A DNA stretch of 64,000 nucleotides from Desulfobotulus pelophilus (GTDB lineage: Bacteria; Desulfobacterota; Desulfobacteria; Desulfobacterales; ASO4-4), in the NCBI RefSeq assembly GCF_026155325.1, contig NZ_JAPFPW010000016.1, forward strand, positions 1-64,000, in the 5' to 3' direction. The notes beneath the pieces are model-generated. The model was given only the letters and a program-made list of their open reading frames with translations, had not been told where the DNA came from and did no database searches. Position numbers and translations under genes: made by a program. Positions within the stretch are counted from its first letter, which is position 1. Each line of letters starts with the position of its first letter. Below are positions 9,451 to 19,058 of this stretch, in pieces.

Positions 9451-9676
9451 GATTTTTAATCCCTTACACCATACAGGTCTGTTGTTATGTTACTGTTTTA
9501 TCATTTGCCTGCCCGACATAACCCTACCCATTGGCAGGCAGTTGTTTCCGGGTGTTTCTGGACCCGGGCTCTCTACACGTACCCGGCAAAACACCTTGTC
9601 TGCCCATGCATGTCCGAAGGCATGTACCCTCTACTCCGGACAAATCGCGTCAGGGAATCACATTTCCCCTCGACTG

Positions 9677-11233
9677 TCAACCCGATTCTCCCTTTGTTCT
9701 ATGGGTTTTTCCCTTAAGATTCTCAACAATATCAAATTCCTCAGGGTGACATACCGCATCTGCCACAACATGAACCCGCATTCCCGTCTTCTTCTCCACC
9801 ACATCCACAATGGCCCGTGACCCACGGAGAAGCTCGTCGGCAGTTTCCGGATGACAGGTTACGGTAAAGGATTCGCCTTCCGCATCCCCTGCATACCGCA
9901 TCAGCTCCCTGTAGATCTGAAAACAAAGGGTTCCCGGAGAAGACAGATGCCCCCTGCCGTCACAGCAGGGACAGTTGCTGCACAAAATTCTTGACAATGA
10001 CTTCCGCGTTCTTTTCCGGGTCATCTGAACAAGACCCAGCTCACTCATGGGCAGAATGTTGGTTTTCACCCTGTCTGCCTGAACCGCATCCCGAAAGGCC
10101 TGAAAAACCCTTTCCTGGTTGACGGTTCGGGCCATGTCTATGAAATCTATAATAATAATACCGCACAAATTTCTCAGACGAATCTGATGGGCGATTTCCC
10201 GCACCGCCTCAAGATTGGTAAGCAGGATGGTTTCCTCAAAATTTTCCTTACCTACATAACGGCCCGTATTCACATCAATGGCCACAAGGGCCTCTGTCTG
10301 CTCTATAATGATATAACCGCCGGATTTCAGCCAGACCTTTTTCCTCAAGGCCCGCTGGATTTCCGCTTCAATGTTATAGGTATCAAAAATCAATGACTTT
10401 CCCTGATAATGAACCACATCCACTTCCAGATCGGGCATGGTTCTGGCAAGAAACTGACTCACAGCCTTACAGCCCTCTCTGGAGTCAATCACCAGCCTGC
10501 GGGCATCATCATGGGTCAGAAGATCCCGGAGTGAGCGGAAAGTAACGGAAAGATCCCTGTGAATACGAACAGGTGCCTTCTGATTTTTATACCGGTCCTG
10601 AACCATTTCCCAAAGACGGTCCAGCACGCTAATCTCCCTGGAAACGGCCTCCGGATCCACACCTTCCGCCGCCGTACGAAAAATATAGCCGTGCTCAGGG
10701 TTCCGAAAGGTTTCCACAAGTACCTTCAGGCGGGTCCGTTCCTCGTCACACAGAATTTTTCTGGAAACCCCCACATGGGGCACGGTAGGCATCAGCACCA
10801 GGAATCTTCCGGGCAGAGACACCTGTGTGGTGACCCTTGCCCCCTTGGTTCCAACGGGAGCCTTGATCACCTGAACCATAATCTCCTGCCCCTCCTTCAG
10901 GAGGGTTTCTATGCGATGCCTCGTTCCCCGACCGCTTTTACCGGCAGCATGAAGAGGGCCTTCCATTCCCTCATCCTCCGGGTCCACCACCTCCAGACCG
11001 CAGGGATCCGGCATCACGTCATCCACATAAAGAAATGACGCCTGCTTCAACCCTATATCCACAAAGGCGGCCTGCATTCCCGGCAGAACTCTCTGCACCC
11101 GGCCTTTATAAATACTGCCCGTAATATTCTCCTCGTCCCCCCGTTCCACAAAAAACTCCGCAAGGACGCCATTTTCCAGCAAAGCCACCCGGGTTTCACC
11201 CGGAGCCACGTTAACAATCAATTCTTTTCTCAA
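9677..11233 (-). CDS. rng: Ribonuclease G/E family endoribonuclease
   Basis: 518 residues starting at a TTG preceded by AGGGGG. It has an S1 RNA-binding domain (about 38-135), the 5'-sensor region and the DNase I-like catalytic core with magnesium-binding aspartates D320 (VAIDVNTGRY) and D363 (IIDFIDM). A Zn-link cysteine cluster CSNCPCCDGRG is at 418-424. There is no long RNase E tail, so it is RNase G-sized: it matures 16S rRNA 5' ends and degrades mRNA. It lies 20 bases after the TIGR03960-type radical SAM gene, a pairing common in this lineage. Confidence 0.96.
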   Translation of the reverse strand: MRKELIVNVAPGETRVALLENGVLAEFFVERGDEENITGSIYKGRVQRVLPGMQAAFVDIGLKQASFLYVDDVMPDPCGLEVVDPEDEGMEGPLHAAGKSGRGTRHRIETLLKEGQEIMVQVIKAPVGTKGARVTTQVSLPGRFLVLMPTVPHVGVSRKILCDEERTRLKVLVETFRNPEHGYIFRTAAEGVDPEAVSREISVLDRLWEMVQDRYKNQKAPVRIHRDLSVTFRSLRDLLTHDDARRLVIDSREGCKAVSQFLARTMPDLEVDVVHYQGKSLIFDTYNIEAEIQRALRKKVWLKSGGYIIIEQTEALVAIDVNTGRYVGKENFEETILLTNLEAVREIAHQIRLRNLCGIIIIDFIDMARTVNQERVFQAFRDAVQADRVKTNILPMSELGLVQMTRKRTRKSLSRILCSNCPCCDGRGHLSSPGTLCFQIYRELMRYAGDAEGESFTVTCHPETADELLRGSRAIVDVVEKKTGMRVHVVADAVCHPEEFDIVENLKGKTHRTKGESG

Positions 11234-11253
11234 AGTCCCCCTTTCATGACCCT

Positions 11254-13746
11254 TTAAACGGCATACACCTTCACAATTTCAAGGTCTCTTATGGCCTCCG
11301 GCGTCATGCCGAAAACCGCCATCAGTACCTGTGCAGGCCGAAGGGTTCTCCCTTCCAAGGCTCTCAGAGAAAGAGACAGTGTCTGTTCGTCCGTTCTGTC
11401 CATATGTACAATAAATTGTTTGATATCAAGAAAGCTGACCTTCCCTTTTTTCCCCGTCTTCTCCAGAATCCACTCCTTCTCCGCTGCAAAAGCCGCAAGC
11501 TTATCATCATGGAAAATCCCGGTTCCGCGCACATCATAATACAGAACGCTTGCATCCTTTTCACCCGGCCTTGCCTCCCGGCATGCCGTAATGCTGAGCC
11601 CCTGAGGAAGAAAGGGGTTTACCCTGTCTGCAAAACCCGCCGTTGCTACTTCCGCCCCTGCCGTCAGGGTAAAGCGTTCACAAAAACTGACCATACCCAG
11701 TGGCAGGGTATCTCCAAAACGGATTTCAGGTTTTGGATTAAACCCGGAGGAAAATTTAAAGGTAACACCGGCCATGCGCAGGGCCTTCAAAAGAATCTGA
11801 ATCATTTCAAGATGGCCAAAGAATCGGGCTGGTCCCGTCTTTTCAAATGCCACAGAGAGATCCCTGAAATGCTGTGGCTTACGCGGGGGCAGCACTTTTT
11901 CTGCAGCTGCGTGAGGAAAAAGTCTGGGCTCAATGCTGTCAAAATCACAGATTCCACACCCTGAACAGGCCCCTTCCCGGCAATCCGGGGTCATGGTCAT
12001 GGCAAAGGCCTTCTTCCACTCCTCCTTCAGGAAATCCTTTGCTACGCGAATATCCATCACATCCCAGGGCAGAGGTTCATCCAGAGAACGCTGGCGGGAA
12101 ACAAAAAAATCCACATCCAGCCCCTCCTCCACAATAGCTTGATCCCACAGGTGCTGCTTGAAGTAGTCGGACCAGCCATCCAACACACAGCCTTTTTCCC
12201 AGGCCCGAACCAGCAGGGGAGCCATGCGCCGGTCACCTCTGGAAAACAGCGCTTCCAGATGGCTGCTGGCCGGATGCTGCCACTTGAACTGAACTCCGGG
12301 CATTTTCAGCCGACTTCTCAGAAAACGGAATTTTTCCATGGCCTCTTCAAGGGAGATCATCCCGGCCCATTGAAAGGGCGCATGGGGCTTGGGGATAAAA
12401 GTGCCCACGCTTACGGTAACCTGCCCCCACTTACCCTGAGGAGTACGGAAACGGCGCAGCTTATCCGCAAGGTCAATAATGCCCTGAAGGTCTTCATCCG
12501 TCTCCGTGGGAAGGCCGACCATGAAGTAAAGCTTGATCTGATTCCATCCCAAAGAAATGGCATCCCTTACGGTATTGACGATTTCTTCTTCCGTAATATT
12601 TTTATTAATCACATCCCGCAACCGCTGGCTTCCCGCCTCCGGAGCAATGGTGAAACCGGTTTTGCGGACCTTTTTAATCTGTTCCATAAGCGCCGGAGTC
12701 AGGCGGCCGGCCCGGATGGAAGGCAGGCTGATGGCCCTCTGTTCTCCGGCATAACGATCCATGAGCTGTTCCATAAGATCCGAAAGGCATCCGTAGTCTC
12801 CCGTAGAAAGGGATAACAGGGACATCTCATCATAACCCGTTGCAGCCAGAGCCACCTCCGTTATCTGCAGGAGCCGCTCCACGGAACGCTCCCGTACAGG
12901 CCGGTACAGCATACCCGCCTGACAAAAACGGCAGCCCCTTGTACAGCCCCTTGCAATCTCAAGACGCAACCTGTCATGCACGGGATTGGTAAAAGGCAGA
13001 ACAGGTCTCAGGGGAACAGGAGCCGCCTCCAGAGAAGACAGTACGGCTTTTTTCACAGATGGGGGCTGGCCTTCTTCCGGTGCCAGACGCTGCAACCCCT
13101 TTTCATCCCAGGACGGGGTGTAAAAAGAGGGGACATACACGCCATCAATCAGGGCCAGTTTTGTAAGAAGGTCTCTGCGCGTACCGCCACCGGCTTTTTC
13201 AAAATCCTGCACACGGCGGCAGAGGGCAGGAAGCTGTTCCTCCCCATCCCCCATAAGCATGACATCAAAAAAAGGAGCCATGGGTTCGGGGTTGCACACA
13301 CAAGGGCCACCGGCAATAATAAGGGGATGGAATTCATTTCTGTCCCGGCTGTAAAAAGGCAGCCCTGCAAGACTCAGAATTTCCAGCACACCGGTATAAT
13401 TCAGCTCATAAAGCAGGCTGAAACCGAGAATCTGCAGATCCCCAAGAGGCGTACGGGTTTCAAGGGTTGCAAGGGGAAGCCCCGTCTCCCTCAGCATGGC
13501 AGCCATATCCGGAGCAGGCACATAGATGCGCTCTGCAGCAATGGTTTCATCTCGGTTTAAAATGTCATAAAGGATCTGAAGCCCGAAATGGGAGGAACCG
13601 ATCTCATACATATCGGGAAAGGCAAGGCCCACACGGAAACAGTCCCCGCCTTCCTTGCGGATGCTGTTAACTTCCGTGCCCAGATAACGGCTGGGCTTTT
13701 CCACCTTTGCAAGGATGGATTCAAATTGATAGCTGGATAAGGGCAT
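11254..13746 (-). CDS. TIGR03960-type radical SAM protein fused to a TIGR03936/DUF2344 domain
   Basis: 830 residues. An N-terminal cobalamin-binding-like region (about 1-230) is followed by the radical SAM core with C268xxxC272xxC275 (GCTRGCRFCQAG), then a cysteine-bearing segment (CREGACSGCGICDFD near 610). The C-terminal ~210 residues are the DUF2344 domain (LSVAFEKTGPARFFGHLEM). Two separate genes in some bacteria are fused here. The target is not established; the constant linkage to RNase G suggests an RNA- or ribosome-related modification (inference). It starts at ATG 13746 with a weak ribosome site. Confidence 0.92.
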   Translation of the reverse strand: MPLSSYQFESILAKVEKPSRYLGTEVNSIRKEGGDCFRVGLAFPDMYEIGSSHFGLQILYDILNRDETIAAERIYVPAPDMAAMLRETGLPLATLETRTPLGDLQILGFSLLYELNYTGVLEILSLAGLPFYSRDRNEFHPLIIAGGPCVCNPEPMAPFFDVMLMGDGEEQLPALCRRVQDFEKAGGGTRRDLLTKLALIDGVYVPSFYTPSWDEKGLQRLAPEEGQPPSVKKAVLSSLEAAPVPLRPVLPFTNPVHDRLRLEIARGCTRGCRFCQAGMLYRPVRERSVERLLQITEVALAATGYDEMSLLSLSTGDYGCLSDLMEQLMDRYAGEQRAISLPSIRAGRLTPALMEQIKKVRKTGFTIAPEAGSQRLRDVINKNITEEEIVNTVRDAISLGWNQIKLYFMVGLPTETDEDLQGIIDLADKLRRFRTPQGKWGQVTVSVGTFIPKPHAPFQWAGMISLEEAMEKFRFLRSRLKMPGVQFKWQHPASSHLEALFSRGDRRMAPLLVRAWEKGCVLDGWSDYFKQHLWDQAIVEEGLDVDFFVSRQRSLDEPLPWDVMDIRVAKDFLKEEWKKAFAMTMTPDCREGACSGCGICDFDSIEPRLFPHAAAEKVLPPRKPQHFRDLSVAFEKTGPARFFGHLEMIQILLKALRMAGVTFKFSSGFNPKPEIRFGDTLPLGMVSFCERFTLTAGAEVATAGFADRVNPFLPQGLSITACREARPGEKDASVLYYDVRGTGIFHDDKLAAFAAEKEWILEKTGKKGKVSFLDIKQFIVHMDRTDEQTLSLSLRALEGRTLRPAQVLMAVFGMTPEAIRDLEIVKVYAV

Positions 13747-13903
13747 GATAATTTACCGGAGGCTGAGGGTCCTGAAATAAGGGTCCGGTGGCAAAAAGGG
13801 GGGGCGGGAAAAGGCTTGTCCGATGCGTCTCTTCCAAAAAATGCGCAGACCAGAACACCACAAAAAACGTTCATATACAAAATAAAAAAGGATACCAGAA
13901 GTC

Positions 13904-15244
13904 ATGATCAAGGGCAAATGGATTCTGTTTTGTTTATGCTTTCTTCTTCCCCTGCAGGCCCAGGGCTCACTGCCGGACAGAGAAACACCCGTTGTTCTTG
14001 CCGTACGCAATGTAGCCCCGGCTGTGGTGAACATCAGTGCAGCCTACACAGAAACCCGGCACAGAAGCGGTTTCCGCGACCCTTTTTTTGATGAATTTTT
14101 CAGAGATTTCTTTGAGGACGGCCCAGAGATACGCCAACAGCGCACAAGTCTTGGCTCCGGTGTCATCATAGATGGGGAAAAGGGCTATGTGCTGACCAAT
14201 GCCCATGTGGTGGCAAGGGGAGAAACCATTACGGTGACCCTTGAAAACGGCAGCGAACTTCCTGCCCTGCTCGTAGGTGCGGATACGGAAAGCGATCTTG
14301 CCGTTCTCCGCATAGAAAGCAACAACTCTCTGCCCCAGGCAGCCATGGGAGTCAGCCGTGATCTCATGATCGGGGAAGCGGTGATTGCCATCGGCAATCC
14401 CTTCGGCTTCTCCCACACCGTGACCACGGGTGTCATCAGTGCCACCAATCGCCACGTACGCAGCAACCGCCATGTTTTCAAACGGTTTATCCAGACCGAT
14501 GCATCCATCAATCCGGGCAATTCAGGAGGCCCTCTCCTCAACATCCGGGGTGAGGTCATCGGTATCAACACCGCCATCCATGCCAGAGCCCAGGGTATCG
14601 GCTTTGCCATTCCCATTGACAGAGCCCGACGCATTGCCATGGACCTCATCGAACACGGCATGGTGATCCCCCTCTGGGACGGGCTCCGGAGCCAGGAAAT
14701 GGACAGAGACCTTGCGGGCTATCTGGGGAAGGGAGAGACGGAAGGCCTTCTTGTGCGGAATGTGGAAAAAAACTCCCCTGCCTCCCGCGCGGGAATACGC
14801 GCAGGAGATGTGCTCTCCGCCATGGATGGTCAACCAACGACAAAAATGGCAGACTACAGAGAACTTCTGGAAATGATGCTGCCCGAAACCCCTGTACGCG
14901 TGGATATCATACGAAAAGGAAAGCCCCTCACCCTTTCCATGACCCTACAGTCCTATCCCATGGAAAGGGCTTTGGATCTGCCGGAAAAACTCATGGGCAT
15001 TCAGGCTGCTGAAAAACCGGATTCTCCCCGTACCGTTATCCTGACAACCATACGAAAGGACAGTGCTCTGGACCGCGCCGGAGCCCGGCCCGGTGACCGA
15101 ATCCGGAGCCTGGGGGAAAGGGAAATAACAAGTCTTTCCGACCTCCATGCCGCCCTGATCCGCCATCGCATGGACAGGGAAGTCTCCCTGCGCATACAGA
15201 GAGGCAACCGGGTTTACACCCTGACCCTGCCACTGGAATCATAA
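13904..15244 (+). CDS. degQ: Do/DegQ-type periplasmic serine protease
   Basis: 446 residues with a Sec signal peptide (MIKGKWILFCLCFLLPLQAQG). Trypsin-like domain with triad H101 (TNAHVV), D131 (ESDLAVLRI) and S207 (NPGNSGGPLL). PDZ1 is at about 235-330 and a second, more divergent PDZ at about 365-440. The loop FFDEFFRDFFEDG before the protease domain matches the LA loop of Deg proteins. It degrades or refolds misfolded envelope proteins. It is divergent from the radical SAM/rng pair and converges on prmA. Confidence 0.95.
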   Translation: MIKGKWILFCLCFLLPLQAQGSLPDRETPVVLAVRNVAPAVVNISAAYTETRHRSGFRDPFFDEFFRDFFEDGPEIRQQRTSLGSGVIIDGEKGYVLTNAHVVARGETITVTLENGSELPALLVGADTESDLAVLRIESNNSLPQAAMGVSRDLMIGEAVIAIGNPFGFSHTVTTGVISATNRHVRSNRHVFKRFIQTDASINPGNSGGPLLNIRGEVIGINTAIHARAQGIGFAIPIDRARRIAMDLIEHGMVIPLWDGLRSQEMDRDLAGYLGKGETEGLLVRNVEKNSPASRAGIRAGDVLSAMDGQPTTKMADYRELLEMMLPETPVRVDIIRKGKPLTLSMTLQSYPMERALDLPEKLMGIQAAEKPDSPRTVILTTIRKDSALDRAGARPGDRIRSLGEREITSLSDLHAALIRHRMDREVSLRIQRGNRVYTLTLPLES

Positions 15245-15285
15245 AAAGCAGGAAGCCACCAGTTTCCCTGTCACAATCCGGCCGT

Positions 15286-15320
15286 GGGGCTGGGCTACGC
15301 CACGCAAACGGCCCAGCCCC
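15286..15320. terminator. Hairpin between convergent degQ and prmA
   Basis: A perfect 10-bp stem GGGGCTGGGC (15286-15295) pairs with 15311-15320 around a 15-base loop. It overlaps the last codons of prmA. There is no T-run, so it is a candidate shared termination signal only. Confidence 0.4.
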
Positions 15321-16206
15321 TGTCCAGCTCACTTTCTGCCGCAGAAAAACCACTGCCCGTCAGTGCATCCAGCACCATGGGGACTTTCTCTTCAATGATA
15401 CCGGAAAGGATCACCCTGCCTCCGGGCCGCAATACCCTCCGGATATCGGGAATCAGGATGACCACTACTTCCGCAAGGATATTGGCCACCACCAGATCAA
15501 ACAGGCCTTCGACACGATCCGCCAGGTTGCCCACAAAAAGCTCCCGCTTTTCCGGCCCGAAACCATTAAGGGAAAGGTTCGCCGCCGCCACGTCAACGGC
15601 AACGGCATCGTTATCCACCCCCACAAGCCGCCCTGCCCCCAGGGCTCCTGCGGCCATAAGCAGAATACCGGAGCCTGTGCCCACATCCAGCACCGCATCG
15701 CCGGGACGAACCAGTTCCTCCAGTTTCCGTATGCAGAGAGAAGTAGTGGGGTGAGTTCCCGTTCCAAAGGCCATGCCAGGATCAATTTTCAGGACAATAT
15801 CATCTCCTTCAGGCTCATAACTGCGCCAGGTGGGTTTCACCACAATACGCCTGCCTATTTTTTCCGGCCAGAAAAAAGCTTTCCAGCTTTCAGCCCAATC
15901 CTCCTCGTCAATCTCCACGCTCTGGGTCCGAAGACAAAAACCAGCAGCATCCACCAACGCGGAAGCAGCCTTCACAATGGCATCAATGCGGTCTTCAACC
16001 CCTTCCATTTTGGGAAGATAACCAGTCACTGCAGGGAACTCCGGCTTGGGCAGTGCATCATCCCCCCACCCCTCCTCGGGTTCGAGGTCCGGCTGGTCAA
16101 TACGGACTCCGCTGATACCATGATCGGCAAAAACCGATGCCAGAAGATCTTCCATCATGGCGGGGTTTTCACCTTCAAAAATTAATGTAAGGCCAATCCA
16201 CTTCAT
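15295..16206 (-). CDS. prmA: Ribosomal protein L11 methyltransferase
   Basis: 303 residues. N-terminal substrate-recognition domain, then a class I SAM-binding fold: motif I DVGTGSGILLMAAGALG, acidic end of strand 2 (VGVDNDAVAVD), and the PrmA-specific LVVANILAEV. The region before motif I (DPGMAFGTGTHPTT) is diagnostic of PrmA. AAGGTGG precedes the ATG. It trimethylates ribosomal protein L11. Convergent with degQ. Confidence 0.95.
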   Translation of the reverse strand: MKWIGLTLIFEGENPAMMEDLLASVFADHGISGVRIDQPDLEPEEGWGDDALPKPEFPAVTGYLPKMEGVEDRIDAIVKAASALVDAAGFCLRTQSVEIDEEDWAESWKAFFWPEKIGRRIVVKPTWRSYEPEGDDIVLKIDPGMAFGTGTHPTTSLCIRKLEELVRPGDAVLDVGTGSGILLMAAGALGAGRLVGVDNDAVAVDVAAANLSLNGFGPEKRELFVGNLADRVEGLFDLVVANILAEVVVILIPDIRRVLRPGGRVILSGIIEEKVPMVLDALTGSGFSAAESELDRGWAVCVA

Positions 16207-16329
16207 TTTTCCACCTTCACGATTGATTATCGGCCAACATCACCCTGACAGCACAGAATTACCTGATCCAAAAAACAGATTTCTCCTGCTGCAGGGAAAT
16301 GAACTGATTGCTGCCACCCGATTGTAACT

Positions 16330-17952
16330 TCACGGATAACCATCCACTTTCAGAACCTCCTCACCCTCAGGAGAGGGAAAGCTGTCATCAATCATCCTTC
16401 GCTTAACAAAGGTAAGCCCCTGCTCCTTTGCCATGGCATAGGCCGCTTTAGGGCCAGTCCAGAGCGAAGGCAAAAGTACAAGGGAAACAGGAATAGCCGT
16501 AATCACAATAAACTGCTGCAAAGCACTGATCTGGCCTGCCCCCATAAAGAGAAGAAGGCCTGCCATCAGGGCCATGGCGATACCCCAGAAAGCACGAACC
16601 ACTTTATTAGGTTTATCATGACCTGCTCCCACAACGGAGATGGCATAACTCATGGAATCTCCCGTGGTGGCAACAAAAACGGTTGTCAGCACAAGGATGG
16701 CAAGTGCCATGAAAGTCCCCCCGGGCAAAGCCTGCGCCACAGTCAGAGTCGCCACGTGAAACTGAAAACTGTTCAACGCCTCCGTCAGATCAATGATGCC
16801 CATAAGCTGATAATAAATTCCTGATCCTCCCAGGAGAGTAAACCAGACCGTTGTGGCAATAGGAGCCATGACAGCCACAGCCACAATCATTTCACGGATG
16901 GTCCGGCCTCTTGAAATACGCGCCACAAAAATGGCCATCAAAGGACCATAGCCAATAAACCAGGCAAAAAAGAAAACCGTCCACCACTGCATCCACCAGG
17001 CCGGTGCCGTTTCCGCCGTCATGGTTGCCATGGTAAAAAAGGAGGTGATGTATTGCCCCAGGCCCTGCGTAAGGGCATTGGTGAGAAAAAGAGTTGGACC
17101 AAAAATAAAAATCGCGGCGGCTATACCCAAAGCGAGAAAGACATTAAACCGGCTCAGAACCTGTATTCCTTTATGAACCCCGGTAATGGCGGACGTCACA
17201 TAAATGCAGGCCAGAAAAAACAGAATCCCGATCTGTGTACCAAAGCCGTCCGGAAGTCCGAACAGCACATGCAGCCCATAGCTGACCTGAGTGGCAAGAA
17301 AGCCGATGGGACCGACGGTTCCGGCCACAACAGCGATCACACAGCAGGCATCCACAACTCCGCCAAACCAGCCCTTCATGACCCTCTCACCCAGCACAGG
17401 ATACAAAAGGGTCCTCGGCTGTAAAGGCTGCCCCCTGTCATAGTGGGCATGGGCCAGGACCACAGAGCTCAGGGTTCCCAGCACAGCCCAGGCCAGAAAA
17501 CCCCAATGCATGAATGATTGTGCCAGTGCACCGGCCACAGCTTCTGCCGTTCCGGCCGCCGTATCAAAGGCCGGTGGCGTCACCACAAAATGGTATACAG
17601 GCTCGCCCGCAGCAAAAAAAACCCCTCCGCCTGCCAAAAGCGTTGCCATGATCATGGAAAGCCACTTAAATGTGCTGATTTCAGGATCATCCAGATCCCC
17701 TATTCTGGCACTGGAAGCCGGCGAAACCGCCAAACCCATGGCTATAAAAAACGTAAACAGCAAAAGTAGCTGGAAATAGGACCCCAGCACCCTTGCTGTC
17801 CAGGCAAAACCAGTGCCGATCATACCGGCAACGCTTTCCATGCTCACAAAGGAAGCAACAACAAAAAACACAATAAATCCAACGCTTAAAACTAACACAA
17901 CGGGGTCACCCAAACGGTGCTCTTCCACGCAGTCCGGTTCAGAGAGAGTCAC
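16330..17952 (-). CDS. BCCT-family betaine/carnitine/choline-type transporter
   Basis: About 540 residues with 12 predicted membrane helices. The family region AGGGVFFAAGEPVYHF and the helix 8/loop motif WTVFFFAWFIGYGPLMAIF followed by ARISRGRTIREM identify a BCCT carrier. The usual tryptophan-rich WISWSP segment reads WFIGYGP here, so the aromatic substrate box is altered and the substrate may not be a classical betaine. A GTG at 17952 with AAGGA six bases upstream is chosen over a TTG six codons earlier. Divergent from the sodium channel gene. Confidence 0.88.
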   Translation of the reverse strand: MTLSEPDCVEEHRLGDPVVLVLSVGFIVFFVVASFVSMESVAGMIGTGFAWTARVLGSYFQLLLLFTFFIAMGLAVSPASSARIGDLDDPEISTFKWLSMIMATLLAGGGVFFAAGEPVYHFVVTPPAFDTAAGTAEAVAGALAQSFMHWGFLAWAVLGTLSSVVLAHAHYDRGQPLQPRTLLYPVLGERVMKGWFGGVVDACCVIAVVAGTVGPIGFLATQVSYGLHVLFGLPDGFGTQIGILFFLACIYVTSAITGVHKGIQVLSRFNVFLALGIAAAIFIFGPTLFLTNALTQGLGQYITSFFTMATMTAETAPAWWMQWWTVFFFAWFIGYGPLMAIFVARISRGRTIREMIVAVAVMAPIATTVWFTLLGGSGIYYQLMGIIDLTEALNSFQFHVATLTVAQALPGGTFMALAILVLTTVFVATTGDSMSYAISVVGAGHDKPNKVVRAFWGIAMALMAGLLLFMGAGQISALQQFIVITAIPVSLVLLPSLWTGPKAAYAMAKEQGLTFVKRRMIDDSFPSPEGEEVLKVDGYP

Positions 17953-18201
17953 AAACAATCCTTGGTTCAAGTCAAAAGAAACCCCTCACAAACAAGGAGA
18001 AAAATTTTTATATGTATCACAAACAAAATTTTTCATCCATAAGAAAACACCGCCGAACAGGCTTCCGCATAACAACAGGGCCAATGGTAAAGAAACATAT
18101 TGTTAAAAATCCCGTTGCCTGAAAAACAGTGTTGAAGTAAAACCGTGCACAGTCGGGCAAAGCCCTGGTTTCAGAACATCATGGAGCAAAAGGAATCGTT
18201 A

Positions 18202-19044
18202 ATGGCACAAAAGGAAAACCAGAAACAGACAGGAATCAAGGCCCTATGTCATACCATTGCCCATAACCCTTATTTCAAAAACTTCATCATTGCCATGATC
18301 ATCCTCAATGCCATCGTCATCGGCATGGAAACCTATCCAGCTCTCTACCAGCCCTTTAAAACCGGCTTTTATCTGATTGAAAAAATATTCATTATCATTT
18401 TTACCATAGAAATCATCATCCGGATTACAGGCTCACGGCCCAGCTGGGAATTTTTCCGGGACGGTTGGAATCTGTTTGATTTCTTCATTGTAGCCAGCAG
18501 CCTCGCCCTTGCTGGCGGTCACTTTGTATCCGTTCTGCGTATTCTACGCATTCTGCGGGTGCTGCGTACCATATCCATCATTCCCTCGCTGCAGCGCATG
18601 ATCAGTGCCCTTCTGGCAACCATCCCGGCCATGGGAAACATCGCCTTTCTTCTGGGACTCCTTTTTTATGTATTTTCCGTGATGGGAACCATTTTTTTCG
18701 GCCATATCAGCCCGGAGTATTTCGGTTCCATACACATCACCCTTCTCACCCTTTTTCAGGTGGTTACTCTGGAATCCTGGGCCAGTGGCGTAATGCGCCC
18801 CCTGCTGGAGGAAAGCCCCTGGGCCTGGCTCTATTTTGTGACCTTTATCCTCATGGGCACCTTTATTATCATCAATCTTTTCATCGGGGTCATTGTCAAC
18901 AACATGCAGGAAGCCCAGACAGAAGCCGAAGAATGCAAGCGCCAGCTTGAAACGCAGGCCCTGAGACAGGAAATTGCCGAACTCAGAGTGCTGATTCTGG
19001 CACTGGGCCAGAATCGTGCCCCCGGCTCATCGGAAAATTCATAA
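18202..19044 (+). CDS. NaChBac-type voltage-gated sodium channel
   Basis: 280 residues, one six-helix channel domain. The S4 voltage sensor has regularly spaced arginines (VLRILRILRVLRTISI). The pore has LFQVVTLESWASGVMRP, the selectivity-filter sequence TLESWAS of bacterial Nav channels. S6 (GTFIIINLFIGVIVNNM) leads into a C-terminal coiled coil (EECKRQLETQALRQEIAELR) that would hold the tetramer. ATG at 18202 follows AAGGA; upstream in-frame Met codons (18145, 18181) have poorer sites. Expected role: depolarisation-gated sodium entry, plausible for motility or pH/sodium homeostasis. Confidence 0.93.
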   Translation: MAQKENQKQTGIKALCHTIAHNPYFKNFIIAMIILNAIVIGMETYPALYQPFKTGFYLIEKIFIIIFTIEIIIRITGSRPSWEFFRDGWNLFDFFIVASSLALAGGHFVSVLRILRILRVLRTISIIPSLQRMISALLATIPAMGNIAFLLGLLFYVFSVMGTIFFGHISPEYFGSIHITLLTLFQVVTLESWASGVMRPLLEESPWAWLYFVTFILMGTFIIINLFIGVIVNNMQEAQTEAEECKRQLETQALRQEIAELRVLILALGQNRAPGSSENS

Positions 19045-19058
19045 GGCGGCTGACAGAA

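Noticed and set aside
9451-9676. oriC / DnaA-box cluster between rpmH and rng
   Set aside because: No TTATNCACA-type boxes or AT-rich repeats were seen; the region only looks like a promoter gap.
9670-9700. TTGACA promoter for rpmH
   Set aside because: A -35-like TTGACA is present on the minus strand, but no -10 at suitable spacing follows.
16741-16775. A third parS site (GCCACGTGAAACT)
   Set aside because: Only one half-site matches; the left arm has several mismatches, and it lies inside the BCCT gene.
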